Assembly (NCBI GenBank): GCA_029532625.1
Contig: JARFXM010000004.1
Coordinates: 2,852,001-2,916,000 of the forward strand
Reading direction: 5' to 3'
Source of the DNA: Lomentospora prolificans
Taxonomy: Eukaryota; Ascomycota; Sordariomycetes; Microascales; Microascaceae
DNA length: 64,000 nucleotides
This document shows, one piece after another, positions 38,788 to 48,253 of this stretch; the first letter of the stretch is position 1, and the number at the start of each line of letters is the position of its first letter. Below the pieces are notes generated by a model. That model ran no database searches and was not told the origin of the DNA. It was given only the letters and a program-made list of their open reading frames with translations. The position numbers and the translations under genes were made by a program.

Positions 38788-40168
38788 TGCATCAGCCAAA
38801 TATGGGCCGGCGGCAGGCAGGCGTTTTTGGATACCATTTTTTTTTCTTTTTTTTCTTTTCCCCATGAAATTTCATTCTTTAGCATTGTATTACATGCATG
38901 TAACCCATTCTATAGATTCGGGGAGGAGGACATCCTAGATGGATGCGCCCAAAATCGGCGCGCGTGTGGAGGAGGAAGCTTGATCAATTCGGATTTGGAG
39001 TGTACGATTATCATTCTGGGACGTATCCATCCTGTACCATTTTTCTGTACAAACTAAAACTATACGACGGCGAGAGTAAAAGAAAAGGAGAGGGCTTAAA
39101 ATGGACAAGGATGGAGTATTGGAACTCAGACAGCATATAGCGAAAAGACATCTTGTTCAGCTGCGATTTCGTTGCCACCATGATCGATTGCTCAAGAAAG
39201 ACGTCAACCGAAGAGAGGCAAGAAACGGCCGATGAGAGAAGGTGGCCTCATCGAGTTAATAAACAATCAAGTACGGCTGAAGACTGTTTACTCGTGTGAC
39301 GATGGGGTGATGCCGCTTCCGCTCTTCGAAGCACTTCGATTGCAAGGACGACTGACTGCGTCTTGGAAATACATCTGGGCCACCACGGTCACGCCGGAAC
39401 GCTCGATCAGATCACTTCTCGGTAGGTAATATCACCATACCCAGGCCAGGGAACGCGAAGACCTGATATTACCCTTCTCTATTTTTATTCCTTTACTTAT
39501 GTATCAATAATCTCGTCGCATGTGATTCGATGCGACTTTCCCGAGAAAGGGTAGCCGGGCAGCACGAGCCTAAGGTGCAAATACGCCGCCTGGCTGGCGT
39601 ACCCGGGAACATGGCCGGCTTGGATGAATGTATTTTAAAAAAGAGGAAGGGAAGAGCACGAAAATGGGAAGAAAGACATCCAAAAGGACGCATATGGATG
39701 GATTCTTGCCAGAGGAGCCACTGGAGGTGTGTGTGGCACACTCTCGCACGCCGAGGAAATTTGCCGGGTATTTCCAGTCGGACGCTGTGCTGTGCCAGCG
39801 TACCTTGGTAGTGCCAGCTGCAGGATCGTTCGAGGAAGAGGGACCAGGTTAATACCTTAATCTATTTCTGCACCTTAATCTATTTCTGCACGTTTGAATT
39901 TGTCTTGGATGGTAATTCTTTCTTGGACATTCTGGGCGACGGACATGATGTGATGTGTTTAACTATTGAAAAAAAAAAAAGGGAATCGGGCTGGATCAAT
40001 ATATTTAAAAGGCCCGGTAGTCCTGGGGTTTGGATCTTGGTCTTGGCCGGCGGTGGACTTTGGGAATAGTTCTTCTTTCTTGCAAGGCTCGCTCTGATCA
40101 TTTAAATACACTTGCACACCTATATCATCTTAGTGCACTAAAAATCTACAAGTTTCAAAGTGTGGGCG
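38788..40168. other. Intergenic, no gene seen
   Basis: Contains the RPO41 3' UTR and the promoter of the small secreted-protein gene. Only short frames without support. A perfect 18-bp tandem duplication lies at 39855-39890 and an A-run at about 39967-39980. A TATATTTAAA-like stretch at about 40000-40010 could be a TATA element for the downstream gene. Confidence 0.45.
39855..39890. repeat. Perfect 18-bp tandem duplication
   Basis: The unit CCTTAATCTATTTCTGCA is present twice with no mismatch, about 280 bp upstream of the secreted cysteine-rich protein gene. A recent slippage event is the simplest origin. It doubles whatever promoter sites the unit contains. Confidence 0.85.
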
Positions 40169-40859
40169 ATGTTCAACACGAGCTTGATCCTTGCTGCCTT
40201 TGCGTGGGCTTGGTATGTTCCACTCTTCCCTCTCTCATCGTCTGCCAGCCATCTTGGCTTACACGCTGGCAGTCTCAGCGCTGCGGCGCCACACCCCGAA
40301 GTTACACCCGCGCCATCGGTCAATGAAGCGGATGTCCTCCCCGAGGCGTGTACGACGGTTTACATCAACACAAAGGTAGATGCCATCTGGTCAGTTTCTC
40401 AGCAAAACTGCTACACCCATACCCTCGAAGCGAGTAAGTCGTCCCTACGATCAATCATCATCTTAGCTACGGACGGGAGACCACAGGCGAACTGACGACG
40501 CTTTGAATAGATCGTGTGAATTGCCCCTGCCCCGTAGTTCAGGGCATCATGTGTCCTATGGTCATCAGGATGGAAACAGTTTACATCCCCTGCCAGTGCG
40601 TGTCTAGCCTGTGCTCCCTGTCAACTGTTTTGCGTTGAAACCGCTGGGCTAATCAAGGGAGTCAAGGACCGACGGGTGCTGTCCGACGATTGAAACGGTC
40701 AAGCCTAGTTGCCCGCCGTGTGAAATGTGCAACGAATCCGTACATACGGTTTACAGTACCGACGAATGCGCCGCAACCACCCAATTAACACAAGGACCAA
40801 AGACCACGAGCACCGTGGATGTCGATCCGCCGACCGTGACGCCGCCGGAGCTTGGGTAG
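40169..40859 (+). CDS. Small secreted cysteine-rich protein, four exons
   Basis: Exons 40169-40212, 40273-40433, 40511-40595 and 40658-40859 give 163 residues. Introns begin GTATGT, GTAAGT and GTGCGT and end CAG, TAG and AAG; phases agree throughout. An in-frame ATG at 40160 would add three residues. Splicing the first intron gives a clean signal peptide, MFNTSLILAAFAWACLSAAA, and a mature part with 12 cysteines. These include NCPCPVV, GCCPTIE and SCPPCEMCNE, compatible with six disulphides. The C-terminus is Thr/Pro-rich without cysteines and might be O-glycosylated. I do not recognise a family with certainty. Similar small cysteine-rich proteins are common in fungal secretomes, and some are effectors, but nothing here proves that role. 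Expression may depend on the compact promoter upstream. Confidence 0.72.
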
Positions 40860-41062
40860 GGAAGCTCGACCTTTGAGGCCATAAATCACACGGTTTGGTT
40901 CTCTTTCATTTGTAAACGGAATGTTCTGGGGAAAAGAAAAAAAAGAAATTGATACCTGGATGGGAGGAACATCATATTCCGTTCTTTATACCCTCGTCGC
41001 GGACATGAGGGGGATCATATACTTGTACTTGTATATATAGCTATATCATGCAACCCGTTTGT

Positions 41063-42217
41063 TTACCGGACTTGAGCATCCTTCAGGGTAGGAACTGTGC
41101 ATACACCACCACCAACCGTCACTAGCTTGCCAACGTCCTTCTTGCCGAGCGCCTCTACAGCCGCGGCGTTGAACGCAACCTCGAGGTTGTCGGTAGTCGT
41201 GAAACCGGGCTGGAACGTCTCCCAAACCTTCTTCTTGGGGTTCAACACGCCCTCAGGCTCGCCCTGCCATCCCTCAAAAAAGACCCTATCACCGGCCTTG
41301 GCATCGGCGGGAGGGTTAACGAGCTCGACGGGCCCCTTGTGGTCATCCGTCTCGCCTTCCTTCAGCTTAGGAGAAGCCGCGAGGACCATGGCGCAGGACT
41401 TGATGCCTCGCATCTTGACGGGCTTGAGGTTGCAGACGACAACAACCTTGCGGCCTTGCATCTCCTCGAGGGGAACCAGCCCGTTGAGACCAGAGCAGAC
41501 AGTTCGGCACACCTGACCCTCGAACTCCTCCGTGTCGGCGGTGCCGGCGGGATCGCCCATAGAGATGGTAGAAACGTAGAGAGAGTCAGCCTCAGGGTGC
41601 TTGACAGCCTTGAGAATGTGTCCGACTCGGAGATCGATAAGGCACGGCGAGAGGACAGCAGGAGCGGCGGGCGCCTTTTGGGCCTTGGGCTGCTTCTCCT
41701 TCTTCTCCTTCTTGGGCTTGGCCTCGCCGCCCTCCTTCGCCGCGGCTCCCTCCTTCTTCGTCCTGTCGGCGAGCTCGGCCTTGTCACCTCCAGCGGCAGC
41801 AGCCTTCTCCTTCTTCTGACGCTCCTTCTCGGCCTTGAGATCTTCGGGAGACTTGACATAGCGGACGTCGTCGAGATCAACCTTGACCTTGTCCTCGGCC
41901 TTGACGTCGAGACCGAAGAGGGAAGAGTTCTGGACGAAATCTACGAGGCGGACGATGTTGGGGTGGCCGCCCTTGCCTGTGCGCTCATCAGGTGTCCATT
42001 GGGCAACGACGGGAGCGAGGGTCTCGTAGATGGCGACGTCGGCCTTGCTGGGCTTGGTGCCGAGGAGAGTGGTTCGGCTGGAGAGGTGAGCATCAAGAGA
42101 GTCAAGGATGGACTTCTTGTCCTCGGTGCCGGACTTCAATCGGTCCGAGGTGGTGAGCCACTGCTTGATTTCGGTCTCCTCGTCGGGAGTGTAGGTCTGG
42201 GAGGAAATGGCGGCCAT
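41063..42217 (-). CDS. ARC1: Arc1-type tRNA-binding cofactor of aminoacyl-tRNA synthetases
   Basis: A single exon, 384 residues from the ATG at 42217 (MAAISSQTYTP). Order of parts: an N-terminal GST-like region (about 10-105), which in yeast docks methionyl- and glutamyl-tRNA synthetases; a Lys/Ala-rich linker (about 125-188); and a C-terminal EMAPII-like tRNA-binding OB domain (about 190-384). The last contains DLRVGHILKAVKHPEADSLY, VCSGLNGLVPLEEMQGRKV and NLKPVKMRGIKS. The protein delivers tRNA to its partner synthetases in the cytosol. The frame stays open upstream of the ATG to about 42330 and encodes an Arg-rich, acid-free stretch directly before the start (see findings). It is divergent from the MUS-30 gene. 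Confidence 0.92.
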   Translation of the reverse strand: MAAISSQTYTPDEETEIKQWLTTSDRLKSGTEDKKSILDSLDAHLSSRTTLLGTKPSKADVAIYETLAPVVAQWTPDERTGKGGHPNIVRLVDFVQNSSLFGLDVKAEDKVKVDLDDVRYVKSPEDLKAEKERQKKEKAAAAGGDKAELADRTKKEGAAAKEGGEAKPKKEKKEKQPKAQKAPAAPAVLSPCLIDLRVGHILKAVKHPEADSLYVSTISMGDPAGTADTEEFEGQVCRTVCSGLNGLVPLEEMQGRKVVVVCNLKPVKMRGIKSCAMVLAASPKLKEGETDDHKGPVELVNPPADAKAGDRVFFEGWQGEPEGVLNPKKKVWETFQPGFTTTDNLEVAFNAAAVEALGKKDVGKLVTVGGGVCTVPTLKDAQVR

Positions 42218-42926
42218 GTTGACGAATTGGCGGAAAGGAGAAAGCGCCCGGACTGTGGGACGGATAGCTCGTAGGGGCAACAGCTTGTCGGCTTCGAGGG
42301 GGTGGTGGATTCCTTTGTCTCGTTTTGCTAGCTAGAGCTTGACTTGGTCTCTCTCTTTGTTTTTGAAAATCTGTTTTCTGCCTCGATTCCAGTCATCCCA
42401 AGGCAATGGCGGGGGCAGGCGGGGCAAAAATTCAGAAGGCTCATTAACCCTGATAATTGAATATTTCATTAAAGGTTGAGTACATGGGCTTACGGAGTAT
42501 CTAGCGCCAGCTGGTGTGGTGTGGTGCGGTGCGCTGCCCTCCTCTAACAGGTACCCCTCTAATAAGAAAGAGCCACTGTCGTCACGCGTAAAAAGCCCAC
42601 CTTACTTGATTTCGCACGCGGGTGCGACGCGCCCTCGCCTTTTGGCCACCGCGCGCCCTTCGGTCTTCACATTCCGGTGAACCCGCATCGTCAAATCCGG
42701 ACTCGTCTTTAATTCTAGCCTCAGTTTCCACGATCTGGTTACAGGCTACCCCTGTGCAGCTAGTTTCCTTTTATTCTTTTTCATTTGGACTCCTGGTGAT
42801 ATTTGCTCGTTTTTCATTGTATAGACCCTGGGCCTTCATTTTTGCTATATCTCAAAGAATAGATTCACGCAACGCTAGATGATCTTGTCTTCATCTCTGC
42901 TATGATTGGCTTCCTATATATCTAAT
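42218..42926. promoter_or_regulatory. Divergent promoter region, ARC1 / MUS-30
   Basis: 709 bp between start codons with no separate gene. Directly upstream of the MUS-30 start a short upstream ORF begins at the ATG at 42902 and ends after seven residues (MIGFLYI) at a TAA, four bases upstream of the main ATG. If transcribed, it could lower initiation at the main start. Confidence 0.5.
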
Positions 42927-45915
42927 ATGTCTATTGCCACTTCTCCCTTACCCAAGGATTCCGCCTTCTCTTCTTCCCCGACTCGAGACACGCCCCCTTC
43001 GTCTCCTCCGAGTCTCGACATCGCATGGCAGCCAAAAATGGAGAGCAAGTTGGTAAACGCGGAGGCTGATGCCTCGGCCGAGTACGAGAAAGACTACGCC
43101 AAGCGACGAGCCGCAGCTCGGGCTAAGAACCAGCGCAAGAAGAAGCGTGTTCTTACGCCCGAAGAAAAGCAGCAAAAGGCACGCGAGCTTGAGGGTCTGC
43201 TCAAGCAGACTGCCGCCTTTAGCGATATCATTACCGGAAAGACACGGGCCCTTGGCCGGATGGGTACTTCTATGGATGGTACCACTTTGGGCGAGCATAA
43301 TCTGGAGCTTGCTGAGCAGCCAAAATCCATGATTGGCGGTACTATGCGCGATTACCAGCTGGAAGGCTTAACCTGGATGCGCGAGATCGCCATCCAAGGA
43401 TTGAGCGGTATCTTGGCTGATGAAATGGGTCTTGGTATGTCGTCGTGATAAAGAAACAAACCTATCCGTCTCTTCCGTTATTAACCGTGCTTTCTCTTAG
43501 GCAAAACTGTCCAAACAATCTCTCTCGTTGCCTCCCTTCGAGAGCTTGACGAGTTTTATGGCCCTTACCTGATCGTCGCGCCATTGAGCACGCTGTCCAA
43601 TTGGATTGATGAGTTTCGAAAGTGGACTCCTTCCGTGCCTGCTGTTGTTTATCATGGGACGCCCGCTGAGAGGGAGAGCATCTGGCGCACCAAGATATTG
43701 CGGCATTACAAGGATTCGCGAGCCACCAATAAGTTCCCAGTTGTTCTTACCAGCCCTCACATCGTTCTCCGAGATAGAACAACTCTGTCTCGGGTTGGTT
43801 GGGAGTTTATCATCATTGTAAGCTTGAGTCGCTTGATACGTTGCGAATACCCCGTGCTTAACGACTTTGATAATAGGACGAAGGACACTGCATGAAGAAC
43901 TCTGATGCAAGGCTTTATCAGGAGCTGAAGGTGTTTTCCTCTGCTACTCGATTCCTCATTACCGGAACGCCCCTTCAAAATGAGATGAAGGAGCTCTGGT
44001 CGCTGCTCCATTTCCTCCTACCGTCCGTTTTTAAAGATTGGGAGGCGTTCGATTCTTATTTCGACTTCACGGGCCTGGAAGACGAGGAGGAGTCTGAAAC
44101 CTTTATTACGGATGCAGAGAAACAAGAACTCATGCGCAAGATTCACATCGTGTTGCAGCCTTTGATGCTGCGCCGCGTCAAAGCCGATGTGGCCAACTAC
44201 TTGCCCCAGAAGCGCGAGTATATTCTCTACGCCCCCATGACCAAAGAGCAAACCGATTTATACAAGGCCATCAGCGATAAGACCGTTGATACCCGCGAAT
44301 ACCTTAACGATATGGTAGCCAAGGGTATTAATGAGAGGTCCAGCGGCTCTCTATCCAACGAGTTTTCAACACTTCAACATTCTCGGCGTGGTAGTGCGGT
44401 GCCTACCGTGATGACTGCCACCAACAGTGCCGGCAATAAACTGCCCATACGGCAGTCTCCAAGGAAGAATAAGCCGGTACCTGATGCGGAGTCGACCAAA
44501 ACACCTGTGGCGAATGCCTTTGCCCTTATGATGGGCAAGAAGACGGCGACCAAGTCTAAGAAAACCCCTGTCGCAACGCCTGTCAAGGAATCAAAGGAGG
44601 TCAAGTCGGTATCATCTACCAAGAGAAAAGCTGCTTCTGCCCTTGATCTTCCCGAGGCGAAGAGCGCTCGATCTAGCAGGGAAAGCACTCCGGTGTCAGC
44701 CAGACGCAGTGGCCGTGTCCGCGCGACTGCCAAAGTGGACGCCTTCGCCGACGTTGACGAAGATAAGATTGACGATGACGAGTTTGAGGCCCGCCTTGTC
44801 GAAGAATATGAGACCCAGGAGCTGTTGAAGCTCGAGGAGGCACAATGCGCCAAGAACTTTGCCCTAGCGGACTCATTTGAACTTGCCAGTATGAATAGCT
44901 TTTCCATCTCGCCGTTTGAACTGATCTCTAATCTCGCTTATCACAACAGAAAAAGAACTCGCCAAGAAGAAACTAGGGAATCCCATCATGCAGCTCCGAC
45001 TAGTCTGCAACAGTCCACACAACTTCTACAATCCTTGGACCTACGGCAGTGATCCGGTAGATGAGACCGTCGTCACCAAGTCTGGCAAGATGCTACTTAT
45101 CGATAGATTACTCCCTGAGCTCTTCAAGCGAGGGTCCAAGGTGTTGATATTCTCCCAATTCAAGACCCAGCTTGATATTCTTGAGGATTACTGCAACCTT
45201 CGGGATTGGACTTGCTGCCGCCTTGACGGGTCCGTTTCCCAAGAGAATCGAAGGGACATGATCAAACAGTTTAACACGGACGAGGAGACCAAGGTTTTCC
45301 TCCTGTCCACTAGGGCTGGTGGTCAAGGTATCAACCTCATGGCCGCCGATACTGTTATTCTATTTGATAGGTAGGGCTTTCTCACCAAGCATATTGATAT
45401 TGGAGGCGCTTTTTACTAACTACCAACCAGTGACTGGAATCCCCAACAAGACCTCCAGGCGCAGGATCGTTGCCACAGAATCGGTCAAACCCGACCCGTT
45501 ATAATTTACCGTCTTGCCACCAAGGGCACCGTGGAAGAGGATCTTCTTTCTAGCGCCCAGGCCAAACGTAGACTGGAAAAGCTCGTCATTCGCAAGGGGA
45601 CACTGAAAACGATGGGCCGGAAGCTTACCGACGATATGAGTGATCTCGACAGGGAAACACTGCGTGCTGTTCTTCTCAAAGATGGCAAGGTGTATAAGTA
45701 CTCTGGTTGTGAAGAGATATTGAGTGATAGGGATATTGATACCCTTCTTGACCGGTATGTTGTCTTCACGCCTTTCTCACACCCGCATTACCCCTGCTCA
45801 CATGGATTACAGAAGCGATGCAGCATACGCAAAGGCGGCAAAGGGGGCTGGAAACGCGGACGGCTTCAGAGTTATCGAGACTGCTGCAGATGGAATTCGG
45901 GACACCGCCAGCTAA
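42927..45915 (+). CDS. mus-30: SNF2-family chromatin remodeller of the LSH/DDM1 type (MUS-30 orthologue)
   Basis: Six exons: 42927-43434, 43501-43817, 43877-44888, 44950-45370, 45431-45754 and 45813-45915; all phases agree; 894 residues. Helicase lobe 1: motif [14 protein letters not shown] (split by intron 1), then [10 protein letters not shown], the DEGH box (276-279, just after intron 2) and [21 protein letters not shown]. Lobe 2: [39 protein letters not shown], and [18 protein letters not shown] basic coiled segment precedes lobe 1. A Ser/Lys/acidic insert separates the lobes, as in LSH proteins. In Neurospora the LSH homologue MUS-30 is needed for genome stability under DNA damage but not for DNA methylation; plant DDM1 and animal LSH support methylation. 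Nuclear. The ATG at 42927 is preferred because upstream frame has no ATG. Confidence 0.9.
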
Positions 45916-46781
45916 TGAGAAGGAAGACACGAGTGCCGGCGAAGACGTTAACGTAGCTTACCCGAGTCGGCCAACAGGAACGAACGGCTAGCCATGTCCT
46001 TGAAATGATGTTTTTACGTTGGATGCTAGATTCATTCCTCTCGTCTGTCGCTTACTTGACTTATAATACAATACCCATTCTTCTTTCTGACTTCACGACT
46101 CACCAGTGTTGATAGTCCCTCAGCCTTTTATATTCAACCTTGGTGTCTTTGTCTTCCCCAACCCGCTACTATCAGCTATAGATCCTGTACTAGTTTGTCG
46201 TTCAACTTCCTGCTTGAGATCCATCGTGATGTGATTAATACAATACTTGGTTCTTAGTCTCCCCCTTCGTCAACCCCCTCCCCCCTCTAAGGCTCTTACC
46301 TTGCCCTAAATCTACCCTTTCCTTTATTGACCATGCTTCCTATTCCTCTCACTCTCCCTCAATCACCATTCCCTTCACCCCAAACTCTCCTACCAGGCTC
46401 TCTGAGCTGCACAAGTCAAAAGGCCTGGTGTTCTCTTCTATCAGTTCCAGCTTCACCAGGAACAAGATTACAATCTTTTTAACAAAGATCTCTATCCACC
46501 CTTGTGAGTCTACCGACTTAGACTCGGACCTGAGCCTTACAACCCTTTTCTTTATCTTTCAACCTACTCAACTTTCCCTCTCTAGACCCGTCACATCGAG
46601 TTCTCGCTTCTCGACAATCTGCCTCGAGATCGAGACATCCTCCGTTCTTCAACGCTTCTGATAAGTCGGACGGCCCGTACACCACTGCCTTCCCTACGTC
46701 GGCGGAGAAGGCCCCTATTCCGCGATAAAAGCGCGACCGAGCGAACCGAATAAAGCTCGAACAATAACGCCAAAGTTGACA
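45916..46781. other. Intergenic with pyrimidine-rich leader
   Basis: 866 bp. The second half (about 46250-46660) is strongly C/T-rich, as is usual for fungal promoters and 5' UTRs, and probably belongs to the following plus-strand gene. No separate gene recognised. Confidence 0.5.
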
Positions 46782-47663
46782 ATGGATCAAAGCAGCTCGT
46801 CCACCGCCGAAGTTGAAGGCAACGAGCCTCGCCGCTCCGGCACCTACGAGGACGTGATCGTCAACGTCCCCGCCGGTCATCGAGTCGTTTTCGAATTCTT
46901 TAGGGTCGAACCGGGCACCGTGCATCGCTTGGGACCCGAGATTGAAGGCTTGACCCCTCCTGACACCACCATCACGGCGTACTACCTTTACGTGATCAAT
47001 GCAGAGGGCCGGCCAATCTCCCCGCCGTCTCGCGCCATTTGGACGCTTTCGCGCGCCGGCGGTACCCTTGGCAATGTAGATCAGGGGCAACAGGCCTCCG
47101 TCGACGCTTACCAGATGGTTGCGGAGAGGATCACTGAGAATTGGAGGGACATTGTCGACCAGCTTGGCGACGTCGTTGAAGTCCCTCCCGCTGGTGAAGC
47201 CCCTCCCACCGATGAAGTCCCAGTTATGGATGAGGTAGCGCCCGTCGACGAAGTCTCGCCTGTTGACGAGGTCGCGCCGGCGGCTCAAGTCCCGCCCGTG
47301 GATGAGGTCCCACCCCCCGATAGCGGTCTAGCCGGCAATCTTGTACTCTACGGCCTAGAGAACCTTTCCGACATCATCGACGACGGATACCTCCCCGACG
47401 ATGGCCATACGGTCGACCCCCTCCGCTCCCGTCGCATCGCCATCCCCTACCAGGTCCTGCCCGTCACGAACGACGGCGACCTTTTGGGCCCTGTGACGGG
47501 CGCTTTGAGGAATCTCAATCTGACTGATTGCCTGAATTGGTATATCCCCCCCGACGGAACCCAATCCATGATTTTCGGGCCGGCTCATGACGCCTTGTTC
47601 CCGGCTCCGGGCTCTAGCCAGACTCATCCTGCGACCGACATGGGCCTTGACGACGATGAGTAG
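46782..47663 (+). CDS. Unrecognised acidic protein with Pro-Val-Asp-Glu-Val repeats
   Basis: A single exon, 293 residues from the ATG at 46782 (CAATGG context). No known domain recognised. Three parts can be seen: an N-terminal region of about 130 residues with alternating hydrophobic pattern (RVVFEFFRVEPGTVHRL and TTITAYYLYVI) that could be a beta-rich domain; a low-complexity block (about 132-178) made of imperfect pentad/hexad units such as VPPTDEV, APVDEV and SPVDEV; and a C-terminal part (about 182-280) with hydrophobic segments (LVLYGLENLSDIID and LNLTDCLNWYIPPDG) and an acidic end. There is no signal peptide or membrane segment. Codon use and third-position C bias look like the neighbouring genes, which supports it being real. 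It may be a lineage-specific gene. Confidence 0.65.
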   Translation: MDQSSSSTAEVEGNEPRRSGTYEDVIVNVPAGHRVVFEFFRVEPGTVHRLGPEIEGLTPPDTTITAYYLYVINAEGRPISPPSRAIWTLSRAGGTLGNVDQGQQASVDAYQMVAERITENWRDIVDQLGDVVEVPPAGEAPPTDEVPVMDEVAPVDEVSPVDEVAPAAQVPPVDEVPPPDSGLAGNLVLYGLENLSDIIDDGYLPDDGHTVDPLRSRRIAIPYQVLPVTNDGDLLGPVTGALRNLNLTDCLNWYIPPDGTQSMIFGPAHDALFPAPGSSQTHPATDMGLDDDE

Positions 47664-48253
47664 AAGGAATGGCGGCGCTAGCGGGGGGTCGGCGGAGACG
47701 ATGTGAGTGAGCCATGAAGGAGTGCGGTACCACCGGACTGAGGTTTGAAGAGTGTCGACAATGGTTCCCTAGAGCTGAGTTTCGGAAATCGTGAAGGGAA
47801 AAGACGAGTGGATGCATGATATCTCATAGAAGGGACGAGTAGAGTATAAGAATGTGGCTACGGTAAACAGTACAGTTTTTTGCCAAGCCTAGAATCGGTT
47901 ACCGGATCGTGGTAGAAGACAGACGCCAAAATCGTAACTTTTTCCTCGATGAAGAGCAAGTCTCTCTCTTCGCACCTGTCTACTCTGAACGTCTGCGATG
48001 GAGCTAGATCTGGAGAGAGTTGGTATCGTACTGTGGTATTAAAAGTCTACTAAGTGTCGCCAAGAAAAACAAACCCAGTAACGCCGTCAAATGTGCCTTC
48101 AAGACACTTTGATACCGTATGCACGCACAACCAAACCCATCACCAACATACAGCGCGTCTCCGCAAACCCGCCTCCCTAATAGGCAAGAAAAATAAATCC
48201 AATGTAGCAAAACAGGAAACAAATATATAAACATAGCAATGCTCGCTGCGAAT
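47664..48253. other. Convergent 3' spacer
   Basis: 590 bp between the stop codons of the repeat protein (plus) and the phosphodiesterase (minus). It holds both 3' UTRs; no gene, RNA or repeat was recognised. Confidence 0.5.

Noticed and set aside
41339..42274. Plus-strand frame of 311 codons opposite the Arc1 gene
   Set aside because: Leu/Gly-rich shadow frame caused by the Lys/Ala-rich linker and codon bias of the minus-strand gene.
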